A stretch of DNA of 64,000 nt from an uncultured Clostridia bacterium (GTDB lineage Bacteria; Bacillota; Clostridia; Oscillospirales; Ruminococcaceae). A program made the translations under genes and the position numbers. The notes beneath the pieces are model-generated. The model was not told where the DNA came from, did not search any database, and saw nothing but the letters and a program-made list of their open reading frames with translations. The DNA lies in the NCBI GenBank assembly GCA_948473085.1, contig CAOKWH010000005.1, positions 1 to 64,000 of the forward strand, given 5' to 3'. Shown here piece by piece: positions 17,192 through 25,007 of this stretch (the first letter of the stretch is position 1; each line of letters starts with the position of its first letter).

Positions 17192-18979
17192 CTACTTTCT
17201 GATAATGGCGCCAAAGCGGCATTTTTCGATACAGGTGCCGCACTTTACACATTTATCGTTATCAATTACATGCGGCTCCTTCACCTTGCCGCTGATGGCG
17301 TTCACCGGGCAGGACCGGGCACACAGAGTACAGCCGCGGCACTTGCTGGCATCCACTGTAAAACGCAGCAGATCCTTACATACGCCGGCGGGGCATCTCT
17401 TTTCCTGGATGTGGGCAATATACTCCTCCCGGAAGTACTTGAGGGTACTCAGCACCGGGTTGGGGGCAGACTGGCCCAGGCCACAGAGGGAGTTTTCCTT
17501 GATGTAGTAGCACAGGTCCTCCATCTTGTCCAGATCCTCCATGGTGGCCTTGCCCTTGGAAACCTTATCCAGCAGCTCATACAGGCGCTTGGTGCCAATC
17601 CGGCAGGGGGTACACTTGCCGCAGCTCTCATCCACAGTAAATTCCAGGTAGAACTTGGCAATATCCACCATACAGTTGGTCTCATCCATAACAATCAAAC
17701 CGCCGGAGCCCATCATCGAGCCGATTTCCAGCAGGCTGTCGTAATCAATTTTAATATCCATATATTCGGCGGGGATACAGCCGCCGGAGGGGCCGCCGGT
17801 CTGGGCAGCCTTGAACTTTTTGCCGTCCGGGATGCCACCGCCAATCTCCTCCACAATCTCCCGCAGGGTGGTGCCCATCGGCACCTCCACCAGGCCGGTG
17901 TTGTGGATTTTGCCGCCCAGCGCAAACACCTTGGTGCCGGCGCTGCGCTCGGTACCGATGGAGCGGAACCACTCGGCGCCCTTGAGAATAATCTGGGGGA
18001 CATTGGCGTAGGTTTCCACATTGTTGAGCACAGTGGGCTTATCAAAAATACCCGATGTAGTGGGGAAAGGCGGACGGGGCCGGGGCTCGCCGCGCTTCCC
18101 TTCAATTGAGGTCATCAGCGCTGTTTCCTCGCCGCAGACAAAGGCGCCGGCGCCCAGGCGCAGCTCCATATCAAAGTTAAAGCCGGTGCCCATAATATTC
18201 TCGCCCAGCAGCCCCACTTCCCGGGCCTGGTCGATGGCGTGCTGTAGCCGCTGTACCGCAATGGGATACTCGGCACGGATGTAAACAAAGCCCTTGGTTG
18301 CCCCGATGGCATAGCCGGCAATGGCCATGGCCTCGATGATAACATGGGGGTCGCCCTCCAGGATGGAGCGGTCCATAAAGGCACCGGGGTCACCCTCATC
18401 GGCGTTACAGGCCACATATTTCTGGTCCGCCTTGCTGGCCGCGCCAAAGCTCCACTTCATGCCGGTGGAGAAACCGCCGCCGCCGCGGCCCCGCAGGCCG
18501 GAGTCCTTGATGGTTTTTACAACCTCCTCCGGGGTCATCTCGGTGAGCACCTTGCCCAGAGCCTGGTAGCCCTCGTAGGCAATGTATTCGTTGATATTCT
18601 CCGGGTCGATAACGCCGCAGTTTTTCAGGGCAACCCGCAGCTGCTTTTTATAAAAATCGGTCTGGTCCAGGCTCTTTACTGTATTTTCCTGAACGGTTTC
18701 GGTGTAGAGCAGGCGCTTTACAATACGCCCCTTGAGCAGATGCTCCTCTACAATTTCGGGGATGTCATCCACCTGTACCCGGGAGTAAAACGACCCTTCG
18801 GGGTAGACAATCATAATGGGCCCCAGGGCACAGAGGCCAAAGCAGCCCGTTTTAATAACCTTTACTTCCTCTTCCAGGCCCATGCTTTTAATGTTGTTTT
18901 CCAGCGCACGGACAATTCTTTCACTGCCGGAGGAGGTACAGCCGGTACCTCCGCAGACAAGCACATGAGAACGATACAT
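17192..18979 (-). CDS. hydB: Hydrogenase NADH-oxidising subunit (HydB/NuoF/HndC-type)
   Basis: A 595-residue flavoprotein subunit. An N-terminal thioredoxin-like [2Fe-2S] domain (Cys9 and Cys14, then TGCFGLCALGP) is followed by the NuoF core with the NADH/FMN site (GLRGRGGGGFSTG, CNADEGDPGAFMDR) and the SLBB region. The N3-type [4Fe-4S] site ESCGKCTPCRIG comes next. A C-terminal pair of [4Fe-4S] motifs (CRGCTLCARSCP and CVKCGTCIEKC) is the hallmark of bifurcating HydB over respiratory NuoF. It exchanges electrons between NAD(H), ferredoxin and HydA. Starts 15 bp after the [2Fe-2S] protein gene. Confidence 0.96.
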   Translation of the reverse strand: MYRSHVLVCGGTGCTSSGSERIVRALENNIKSMGLEEEVKVIKTGCFGLCALGPIMIVYPEGSFYSRVQVDDIPEIVEEHLLKGRIVKRLLYTETVQENTVKSLDQTDFYKKQLRVALKNCGVIDPENINEYIAYEGYQALGKVLTEMTPEEVVKTIKDSGLRGRGGGGFSTGMKWSFGAASKADQKYVACNADEGDPGAFMDRSILEGDPHVIIEAMAIAGYAIGATKGFVYIRAEYPIAVQRLQHAIDQAREVGLLGENIMGTGFNFDMELRLGAGAFVCGEETALMTSIEGKRGEPRPRPPFPTTSGIFDKPTVLNNVETYANVPQIILKGAEWFRSIGTERSAGTKVFALGGKIHNTGLVEVPMGTTLREIVEEIGGGIPDGKKFKAAQTGGPSGGCIPAEYMDIKIDYDSLLEIGSMMGSGGLIVMDETNCMVDIAKFYLEFTVDESCGKCTPCRIGTKRLYELLDKVSKGKATMEDLDKMEDLCYYIKENSLCGLGQSAPNPVLSTLKYFREEYIAHIQEKRCPAGVCKDLLRFTVDASKCRGCTLCARSCPVNAISGKVKEPHVIDNDKCVKCGTCIEKCRFGAIIRK

Positions 18980-18994
18980 TGTTCTGCTTCCTCC

Positions 18995-19378
18995 CTACTG
19001 ATTGATAGCCTCGGTGGCTGCGCCGATGGTGTACTCGACAACGGGGTTGCCGTTTACCAGATGGTCGGTTACCACCCGTGCCATCTTTTCCGCAGTCATC
19101 TTAACATAGGTCACCTTTTCCTTGCCGTTTTCAAACACTTCCACCACCGGTTCGTACTGGCAGATGCCAATGCAGCCGGTCTGGGCCACGGTAACATTCT
19201 GCAGGCTTCTCTTTGCTACCTCCTCGGTAAGGCGCTGAAGCACCGGACGGGCACCGGCGGCAATGCCACAGGTGGCCATGCCCACCACTACCCGGATGTT
19301 GTCCTTGGCGTCATGCCGGATGCCCATTTGATCCTTCATCTGGTCCCGGAGCGCCTGAAGTTCTGCCAAACTTTTCAT
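18995..19378 (-). CDS. Thioredoxin-like [2Fe-2S] ferredoxin (HndB-type)
   Basis: A 127-residue protein of the (2Fe-2S) ferredoxin/HndB type. Conserved Cys sit in GMATCGIAAGARP and QTGCIGICQYEP, the four-ligand pattern of thioredoxin-like ferredoxins. It likely passes electrons within the hydrogenase complex or acts as an accessory subunit as in HndABCD. The start at 19378 is preferred; an in-frame GTG further up at 19414 lacks a ribosome site. A 131-bp gap separates it from the upstream ATPase gene, with an internal promoter candidate at 19467-19495. Confidence 0.9.
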   Translation of the reverse strand: MKSLAELQALRDQMKDQMGIRHDAKDNIRVVVGMATCGIAAGARPVLQRLTEEVAKRSLQNVTVAQTGCIGICQYEPVVEVFENGKEKVTYVKMTAEKMARVVTDHLVNGNPVVEYTIGAATEAINQ

Positions 19379-19466
19379 TTTACTGCTGTTCTCCCTTCTG
19401 AAACTCTCGTTCACTTGCCGGTAGGGTTCTCTCGCCCTGCACCGCTATAAAAAATGGTCTTTTATC

Positions 19467-19495
19467 TTTATATCTACCCAAACTTTCCTGGTAAA
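19467..19495 (-). promoter_or_regulatory. Possible internal promoter of the hydrogenase operon
   Basis: Minus strand -35 TTTACC (19490-19495), 17-bp spacer, -10 TATAAA (19467-19472), in the only sizeable gap of the leftward operon. It could raise expression of the [2Fe-2S], hydB and hydA genes over hydC. Confidence 0.4.
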
Positions 19496-19509
19496 CTGCG
19501 CCGCCCAAC

Positions 19510-20079
19510 TCAGAGGAACAGGTCCTCCCCCAATGTCTGGGCCAGGTTTTCCCGGACATAGTCGCTAATAAACTGCACCACCGGGGCGCTGTTCAGCGGC
19601 ACCCCCTGCAAAATCTCCCGGAACTGCGCCGTATCGGCTACAAACTCCTGCGGGTCCTCCCCCTTCCGGCACACCCGGAGCACAAACTCCATCTCCGGGC
19701 TGGTCTGCACCAGCGCCGCGTAGGTGGCCGCCACATCCCCCAGGGGGACAGCATCCAGATGGTCGGGGTGCAGCGCCGCAGTAACAACAGTGCCAATGCC
19801 CAGCCTGGACTGCACCGAAAAGCTGCCGCCGGTGAGTTCCGCCGCCTGCTTAAACAGGGCGGTGCCCATCCCCACCTTGCGGGTGGTGCGGGTGGTATAG
19901 AACGGGTCGGCCACCCGGCGCACCGTATCCTCATCCATGCCATGGCCATCATCGGTTATTGTTATGGTGAGCAGCGGGGCCGGGCCGGGGGTGTACACAA
20001 TGCCAATGACCACCCGGGTGGCGCCGGCCGCCACCGAATTTTCCGCAATATCCAGTATGTTCAGCGAAAGCTCCTGCAT
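19510..20079 (-). CDS. HATPase-domain (GHKL) ATP-binding protein
   Basis: A 189-residue protein made of a GHKL ATPase domain without a kinase dimerisation domain. N-box is NILDIAENSVAAGA, G1 box is DDGHGMDEDTV and G2-like loop is KVGMGTALFKQAA. A C-terminal segment of about 60 residues has no recognised fold. Such ATPases are commonly embedded in clostridial HydABC operons between the NuoE-like and NuoF-like genes; their role (regulation or assembly) is unclear. The start at 20079 is preferred to an upstream extension because GGAGGG lies 7 nt before it. Gap to hydC is 28 bp. Confidence 0.85.
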   Translation of the reverse strand: MQELSLNILDIAENSVAAGATRVVIGIVYTPGPAPLLTITITDDGHGMDEDTVRRVADPFYTTRTTRKVGMGTALFKQAAELTGGSFSVQSRLGIGTVVTAALHPDHLDAVPLGDVAATYAALVQTSPEMEFVLRVCRKGEDPQEFVADTAQFREILQGVPLNSAPVVQFISDYVRENLAQTLGEDLFL

Positions 20080-20107
20080 GGCTGCGCCCTCCTGTTCCCT
20101 TCGCCTG

Positions 20108-20605
20108 TCAGTTCTGGTATTTGGCCAGGATATCGTCCAAATCGTCCACAATCAGCCGGCCATATACATCGTCGTTGATGGTGAGGACCGGGGCCAGGCC
20201 GCAGGCGCCGATGCAGCGGCAGGCATCCAGCGAAAACTTGCCGTCCTCGGTGCATTCGCCACCATCGATGCCCAGCTTTTCCTTCAAAGCCTCATACAGG
20301 CTGCCGGAGCCTTTTACATAGCAAGCTGTACCCAGGCAAACCGAAATTTTGTACTGGCCCTTGGGGTTGAGCGTAAACTGGGAATAGAAGGTGGATACGC
20401 CGTAAACCTCCTCCAGGGGAATATCCAGCCCCAGCGCCACCCGCTGCTGCACCTCAATGGGCAGATAGCCAAAAATCTCCTGTGCCTTTTGCAGGGCGGG
20501 CATCAACGCGCCCCGGGTGCCCTTGAGCTCCTGCAGCGCCTGATTCAGCTTCTGTTCCTGCTCGGGAGTGACATTGAATGGGACTGCCGACTTTTTGTTA
20601 GCCAT
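20108..20605 (-). CDS. hydC: Hydrogenase NuoE-like subunit (HydC-type)
   Basis: A 165-residue thioredoxin-like [2Fe-2S] protein of the NuoE family. The four Cys are in CLGTACYVKG and ACRCIGACGLAP, the standard C-x4-C...C-x3-C pattern. The N-terminal helical part (QALQELKGTRGALMPALQKAQEIFGYLP) matches NuoE. It passes electrons between the flavin subunit and other clusters. AAGGAGG precedes the ATG. First gene of the leftward operon, reading away from the 418-bp divergent region at 20606-21023. Confidence 0.95.
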   Translation of the reverse strand: MANKKSAVPFNVTPEQEQKLNQALQELKGTRGALMPALQKAQEIFGYLPIEVQQRVALGLDIPLEEVYGVSTFYSQFTLNPKGQYKISVCLGTACYVKGSGSLYEALKEKLGIDGGECTEDGKFSLDACRCIGACGLAPVLTINDDVYGRLIVDDLDDILAKYQN

Positions 20606-20700
20606 TTGAAATCAAACCTCCTTGATGGAATCAATCTCATCGTATTTGGTAGTAGACTAATTTAGTGTACTTAAACATTATCAGCCTATAAATCCCTTAA

Positions 20701-20741
20701 ATTATAGCAAAATCGGACAAAAAAATCCATAGCAAATCGTC
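20701..20741 (-). promoter_or_regulatory. Promoter of the hydrogenase operon with direct repeats
   Basis: Minus strand -10 TATAAT (20701-20706), 17-bp spacer and a weak -35 TGGATT (20724-20729). On the plus strand the related sequences ATAGCAAAATCG (20704-20715) and ATAGCAAATCG (20729-20739) form a direct repeat, one copy across each promoter element. This could be a regulator site; the promoter itself is a by-eye call. Confidence 0.45.
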
Positions 20742-20776
20742 AAAAAAAATATCAAAATACCTCCCCAATCTTTGGC

Positions 20777-20867
20777 AATATGCAGCAAGTGTTTATGCAT
20801 ATTCCATAACTACCTTCTATTCTATTGCAGCAATGTGCTAAAATATAACCGGCGATTTGTGCATATT
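20777..20867. promoter_or_regulatory. Three TGCATATT-type motifs in the divergent hydrogenase region
   Basis: An inverted repeat AATATGCA (20777-20784) / TGCATATT (20796-20803) with an 11-nt centre lies between the two divergent operons. A third TGCATATT occurs at 20860-20867. The arrangement suggests a dimeric regulator that may coordinate both operons. I cannot match it to a named binding site such as the Rex box. Confidence 0.4.
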
Positions 20868-20902
20868 AGATATTATTGTGCGCCAATCCCCCTTTTTCAT
20901 AG

Positions 20903-20931
20903 TTGATTAGGCAGAATTTTGTTGCTATAAT
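20903..20931 (+). promoter_or_regulatory. Promoter of the DRTGG/PHP operon
   Basis: Plus strand -35 TTGATT (20903-20908), 17-bp spacer, perfect -10 TATAAT (20926-20931). The palindrome GTTGCAAC (20941-20948) follows near the expected transcription start. The start codon is about 90 bp downstream. Confidence 0.6.
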
Positions 20932-21023
20932 AATAACATAGTTGCAACACCATACGGATAAAGCCCTTTCCTGCCTGTGCGGCCGGGAGAGGGAGGTCAC
21001 CCTACTTTTGGAGGTAGAAACAA

Positions 21024-21374
21024 ATGAAAATCAAAGACATAATACAGCTCCTGGACGCCGAGGTTGTCTGGGGAGAGGAGAAGCTGTGGGAAAAAGAGGT
21101 GCAGAACGCCTGCGGCAGCGACCTGATGAGCGATGTGCTAGCCTATGTAAAGGACCAGTCGGTGCTGCTCACCGGCCTGGTAAACCCCCAGGTTATCCGC
21201 ACTGCCGAGATGATGGATTTTGTCTGCATCATCTTTGTCCGGGGCAAACACCCGGATGACGCCATGATTCAGCTGGCGTCGGAATACGGCATTGTACTGC
21301 TGTCCACCGAGCACCGGATGTTCACCGCCTGCGGCAAGCTATTCGGCGCCGGGCTGGAGGGCGGCGCCCGATGA
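21024..21374 (+). CDS. DRTGG domain protein
   Basis: A 116-residue protein that is a single DRTGG domain (DIIQLLDAEVVWGEE at the start and LLTGLVNPQVIRTAEMMDFVCIIFVRG in the middle). DRTGG domains are regulatory, ligand-sensing folds often near CBS domains or phosphotransacetylase. GGAGG precedes the ATG. It leads the rightward operon and overlaps the next gene by 4 nt (ATGA). Its pairing with a second DRTGG protein at 23104 suggests a hetero-oligomer, which is an inference. Confidence 0.85.
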   Translation: MKIKDIIQLLDAEVVWGEEKLWEKEVQNACGSDLMSDVLAYVKDQSVLLTGLVNPQVIRTAEMMDFVCIIFVRGKHPDDAMIQLASEYGIVLLSTEHRMFTACGKLFGAGLEGGAR

Positions 21375-21790
21375 GCGAGCTGACCTTCCGCTTTGTTGTC
21401 CCTGGGGATGACTATTCCCGGGCCGGGGAGGCATCCAGCACTGTAAAGAACCGCCTGAAACGCCTGGGCATCGACCCAGCCGCCATCCGCCGGGTATCCA
21501 TCGCCCTCTATGAAGGGGAGATTAACATGGTCATCCACGGCGGCGGAGGCGAGGTGATTGTATCGGTGACCCCCCAGCGGGTGGACATGGTACTGGAGGA
21601 TCATGGCAAAGGCATTCCCGATATTGCCCTTGCCATGCAGGAGGGGTACTCCACCGCGTCGGACCAGGCCAGGAGCCTGGGCTTTGGCGCCGGCATGGGG
21701 CTGCCCAATATGAAAAAGTACACCGATGAAATTGAGGTTAGCTCGGTGGTGGGCCAGGGCACTACTGTACGCATGGCGGTTCTGCTGTAA
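21371..21790 (+). CDS. Anti-sigma-factor-like (RsbW/SpoIIAB) ATPase
   Basis: A 139-residue GHKL ATPase of the RsbW/SpoIIAB type. N-box region VSIALYEGEINMVIHGGGG, G1 box EDHGKGIPD and G2 box GFGAGMGLPNMKK are all present. Family members are serine kinases acting on anti-anti-sigma proteins, but here the context is hydrogenase-linked rather than sigma-factor-linked. It overlaps the DRTGG gene by 4 nt, so the two are translationally coupled. Confidence 0.85.
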   Translation: MSELTFRFVVPGDDYSRAGEASSTVKNRLKRLGIDPAAIRRVSIALYEGEINMVIHGGGGEVIVSVTPQRVDMVLEDHGKGIPDIALAMQEGYSTASDQARSLGFGAGMGLPNMKKYTDEIEVSSVVGQGTTVRMAVLL

Positions 21791-21835
21791 CCACCCATTC
21801 GCCGCTGCTGCGGCAGAGAGGAGGGGAGAGAGGCT

Positions 21836-23107
21836 TTGGAATCCTTTTTCCATTCGGTAAAACTGAATAAGGAGCTGTGCGTGGGCTGCACCAACTGTGT
21901 CAAGCGCTGCCCCACCGGCGCCATCCGGGTGCGGGACGGCAAGGCCTTTATTACCAAGGAGCTGTGCATCGACTGCGGCGAGTGCATCTCCATCTGCCCC
22001 CACCATGCCAAATCGGCCGTGGTGGATTCCCGGGACAGCGCCCGGCGGTTCCGGTATACCATTGCCCTGCCGGCCCCCTCTCTGTACGCCCAGTTCAACA
22101 ACCTGCGGGACCAGCTCCCGGTACTCCGGGGGCTGTACGGCCTGGGGTTTGACGAGGTGTACGAGGTGGCCAAGGGGGCGGAGATGGTTTCCTCCCTCAC
22201 CGACCAGTACCTGCGGGAAGGGAAACTGACCCTGCCGGCCATCAGCTGTGCCTGCCCGGTGGTGGTGCGCCTGATTCGCACCCGTTTCCCCAACCTAATC
22301 AACCATATCCTGCCCATCCTGCCCCCGGTGGAGGTGGCGGCCCGGCTGGCCAAGCGGGATTTCTGTGCCAAGATGGGCTGCACACCCGAGGAGGTAGGCA
22401 CCGTGTTCCTTTCCCCCTGCCCGGCCAAATCCACCGCCTGCCGGGACCCTTTGGGCTTTGATAAAAGCGCCGTGGACCTGGTTGTTTCCATCAAGGATGT
22501 TTACCCCACCCTGCTGGCCGCCATGAAGCGCCCCGACCTGCCGGAGTATGGCGAGCTGTGCGGCAAAATGGGGCTGGGCTGGGGCATCAGCGGCGGGGAG
22601 GCCGCCTCCCTTACACATGAAAACTATCTGGCTGCCGATGGCATTGAAAACATCATCCGGGTGCTGGAGGATTTGGAGGACGAACACATCACCGGTGTGG
22701 ACTTTGTGGAACTCAACGCCTGCCCCGGCGGCTGTGTCGGGGGCATTTTAACGGTGGAAAACCCGTTTATGGCCCGGGCCAAAATGCAGCGGATGCAAAA
22801 AAACCTGGCCGTCACCGGTTACCAGCCCCGGGGGGTGGAGGAGCGCCTGCTGCTGTTCGACCATCCCATCCAGTTCTGCGAGGTGCTCAGCCTGGACCAG
22901 GACCTGGCCACCGCAATGGAGCTGCTAAACCGCATTGACGAAGTGGAAAGCCGGCTGTTCGGCATGGACTGCGGCGCCTGCGGGGCCCCCTCCTGCCGGG
23001 CAATGGCCACCGATATTGTCATGGGCCGGGCCAGCGAGGATATGTGCATCTACAAGCTCCGGGAGGGGCTTGCCCAACAGACAGACAAGGAGGAGGTTCT
23101 GGTATGA
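21836..23107 (+). CDS. [FeFe]-hydrogenase-like Fe-S protein with altered H-cluster motifs
   Basis: A 423-residue protein. Two N-terminal [4Fe-4S] motifs (CVGCTNCVKRCP and CIDCGECISICP) lead into a hydrogenase large-subunit C-terminal domain. The H-cluster motifs differ from the active hydrogenase at 15429: ISCACPVV in place of TSC-x-PxW, SPCPAKST in place of MPCTAKK, and NACPGGC. The four Cys positions seem kept. A C-terminal Fe-S domain has C-x2-C-x4-C-x16-C (CGACGAPSC...MC), as in RnfB-type proteins. Start is a TTG with GAGGGGAG upstream; no in-frame ATG is close. Likely a sensory or accessory hydrogenase homologue, not the main catalyst. Confidence 0.85.
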   Translation: MESFFHSVKLNKELCVGCTNCVKRCPTGAIRVRDGKAFITKELCIDCGECISICPHHAKSAVVDSRDSARRFRYTIALPAPSLYAQFNNLRDQLPVLRGLYGLGFDEVYEVAKGAEMVSSLTDQYLREGKLTLPAISCACPVVVRLIRTRFPNLINHILPILPPVEVAARLAKRDFCAKMGCTPEEVGTVFLSPCPAKSTACRDPLGFDKSAVDLVVSIKDVYPTLLAAMKRPDLPEYGELCGKMGLGWGISGGEAASLTHENYLAADGIENIIRVLEDLEDEHITGVDFVELNACPGGCVGGILTVENPFMARAKMQRMQKNLAVTGYQPRGVEERLLLFDHPIQFCEVLSLDQDLATAMELLNRIDEVESRLFGMDCGACGAPSCRAMATDIVMGRASEDMCIYKLREGLAQQTDKEEVLV

Positions 23108-23430
23108 CCACCCTGCAGCTGGACCAGCTGGACGGGCTGACAAAACTAACCCGCCCGGCAGAGGCCCGGGAAATTACCTGTATATACTGCTGCGACCTGC
23201 TCAGCCTGGCAATGGCCCAGGCACCGGCAAACAGCGCCTGGGTAACGGTGATGGGCAACAGGAACACCATTGCTGTGGCCTCCCTGGCGGATGTGGCCTG
23301 TGTGATACTGGCCGCCGACACCGCCTTCAGTGACGACTGTATTACCAAAGCCGAGGACGAAGGGGTTACTGTGTACCGTACAGCCGCCCCCATATTTGAA
23401 ACCGCAAAGAGGATCGATTTGCTGCTATGA
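23104..23430 (+). CDS. DRTGG domain protein (second copy)
   Basis: A 108-residue DRTGG-type protein (LTRPAEAREITCIYCCDLLSLAMAQ, then VASLADVACVILAADTAFSDD). It has paired Cys in IYCCDLL, absent from the first copy. AAGGAGGAGG precedes the ATG, which overlaps the previous stop codon as ATGA. It also overlaps the PHP gene by 4 nt, so 23 kb onward is a tightly coupled cassette. Confidence 0.82.
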   Translation: MTTLQLDQLDGLTKLTRPAEAREITCIYCCDLLSLAMAQAPANSAWVTVMGNRNTIAVASLADVACVILAADTAFSDDCITKAEDEGVTVYRTAAPIFETAKRIDLLL

Positions 23431-24143
23431 AGATTTATTGTGATTTACATATACACTCCTGCCTCTCCCCCTGCGGGGATGACGACATGACCCCCAATAA
23501 CATTGTCAACATGGCCCGGCTGAAGGGCCTGAACTGCATTGCCCTGACCGACCACAACAGCTGCGGCAACTGCCGGGCCACCCAGTTGGCCGCCCGGCAG
23601 GCGGGCATTGGCTTCATCCCCGGAATGGAGATTAACACCTCCGAGGACATCCACGCTGTCTGCCTTTTTCCGGACTGCGACAGCGCCGAGGCTTTTTCCG
23701 CCGAGATTTACCGGCTGCTGCCAAATACCAAAAACAAGCCGGAGGTTTTCGGCCGCCAGCTTTACACCGACTGGCTGGATAACCCCGCCGGGGAGGAGGA
23801 AAAGCTGCTGATAAACGCCGCCGCCCTCTCCATCACCCAGGTTCCGGCACTGGTAAAGCAGCACGGCGGCATCTGTTTCCCCGCCCACATTGACAAGGAT
23901 GCCAACAGCATCCTGGCAGTGCTGGGTTCGGTGCCGGCCGAGTGCCATTTTTCCTGCATGGAGGTCACCCCCCGCTACCAGCCCGAAAGCCGGCCGGATG
24001 TGGAAGCAGCCCTGCAGAACTGCCGGGCGGTGGTATCCTCCGACGCCCATTATCTGTGGGATATTGCCGAGGCCGACCGGGAGTTTATCCTCACCGGGGA
24101 TGAGCTGAGCCAGCTGGTACAGAAGGCATTGAAAAACACCTAA
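23427..24143 (+). CDS. PHP-domain phosphoesterase
   Basis: A 238-residue PHP domain protein. Metal-binding motifs are CDLHIHSC (His8, His10), LTDHNSCGN, PAHIDKD and SSDAHYLWDI, matching a trinuclear-metal phosphoesterase of the YciV/TrpH type. A stretch with LTDHNSCGNCRATQ includes extra Cys. Likely substrates are phosphorylated nucleotides or sugar phosphates; none is established here. Last gene of the operon; a GC-rich inverted repeat (24158-24192) without a T-run follows. Confidence 0.9.
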   Translation: MKIYCDLHIHSCLSPCGDDDMTPNNIVNMARLKGLNCIALTDHNSCGNCRATQLAARQAGIGFIPGMEINTSEDIHAVCLFPDCDSAEAFSAEIYRLLPNTKNKPEVFGRQLYTDWLDNPAGEEEKLLINAAALSITQVPALVKQHGGICFPAHIDKDANSILAVLGSVPAECHFSCMEVTPRYQPESRPDVEAALQNCRAVVSSDAHYLWDIAEADREFILTGDELSQLVQKALKNT

Positions 24144-24427
24144 ATCTGAAGCGTTTCAGCGGCTGCCGGGCTTTACTACCGGGCTGCCGCTGGGCTTCTC
24201 TGGGAAAACAGCGGCTCTCAAAACCTTGAGGGCTTTTCTGTATGTACGCCTATAAGTTCCTCGGCATAGCCATCTGCTATTTATTAAATAGCATCAAACA
24301 GAAAAAGAGCCTGCCAAATTCGCTATTATTTGCAAGCTCTTTGTAGTTTTGCCATCAATATTTTTACTATTTTTCTATATCAACAAATGCAACAAGGCAC
24401 CCGCCTGTACACCATCGGGAGGCATTG

Positions 24428-24964
24428 ATGAAACAGTTAAAACAGGATTTTATGCTTGGGGAATTCCGGCGCCTCTCCTGGTGCCTGATTGGCTTCCTCC
24501 TCTGCTTGCTGCTTATATGGCTGGTCCCCTCAGCCCGGCAGCAGCTGTTAGCTTTTATCGTCTATGCGGTAGTGGTACTGGCCGTGGCCTACCGGCGGGC
24601 AGTCCGGCAGCTGCGGGATGCCACCGATTCCCTTTGGGATGCGGAAAAATACCGCATCGATCAGGAATACCCCGCCCCCCATCCCATCTACAAGGTGGCC
24701 TATGGGGAACTGCATCTGCTACCCGGCTTCCTCATCAGCCGCAACAAGGGCCGGCTGCTCATCCTGCCGCTGGAGCAGGTACAGGCAGTGGAGCGGCGCT
24801 CCCGCTCGGTGGGGATAGTAAACATTCCGCTGCTGCGGCTGACAATGGAAAACGGCCGGAGCACTGTCATCGACTTTTCGGTGCGGGACCCCGCCCAGGC
24901 CGAACCGGTGTTTCGCTGGCTGGCCGATCGCCTGGATGCAGAAAAGCTGCACTTTTCCCTTTAG
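24428..24964 (+). CDS. Hypothetical membrane protein with a PH-like C-terminal domain
   Basis: A 178-residue protein with two close membrane helices (about residues 20-58, SWCLIGFLLCLLLIWLV and LLAFIVYAVVVLAVAY). A soluble part follows whose strands (LHLLPGFLISRNKGRLLILPLEQVQAVERRS) look like a bacterial PH domain. The start is ATG at 24428 with GGGAGG 5 nt before; an upstream in-frame TTG is not needed. Noncoding DNA of 284 bp precedes it. Function unknown. Confidence 0.7.
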   Translation: MKQLKQDFMLGEFRRLSWCLIGFLLCLLLIWLVPSARQQLLAFIVYAVVVLAVAYRRAVRQLRDATDSLWDAEKYRIDQEYPAPHPIYKVAYGELHLLPGFLISRNKGRLLILPLEQVQAVERRSRSVGIVNIPLLRLTMENGRSTVIDFSVRDPAQAEPVFRWLADRLDAEKLHFSL

Positions 24965-25007
24965 AAAAAAGCACCCGGACGCCTGTGGCGCCGGGTGTTT
25001 CTTTTTT
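24965..25007. terminator. Bidirectional terminator
   Basis: The stem CACCCGG...CCGGGTG (24972-24978 and 24991-24997), extended by CGCC/GGCG, has an A-run before and T-rich sequence after it. It sits between convergent genes. Confidence 0.8.

Noticed and set aside
14955..17507. Long plus-strand open frame opposite hydA and the GNAT gene
   Set aside because: It is a shadow of hydA. The H-cluster motifs and ribosome sites belong to the minus strand.
20777..20803. Rex (NADH-sensing) operator for the hydrogenase
   Set aside because: The palindrome AATATGCA/TGCATATT does not match the TTGTTAA-N4-TTAACAA Rex consensus.
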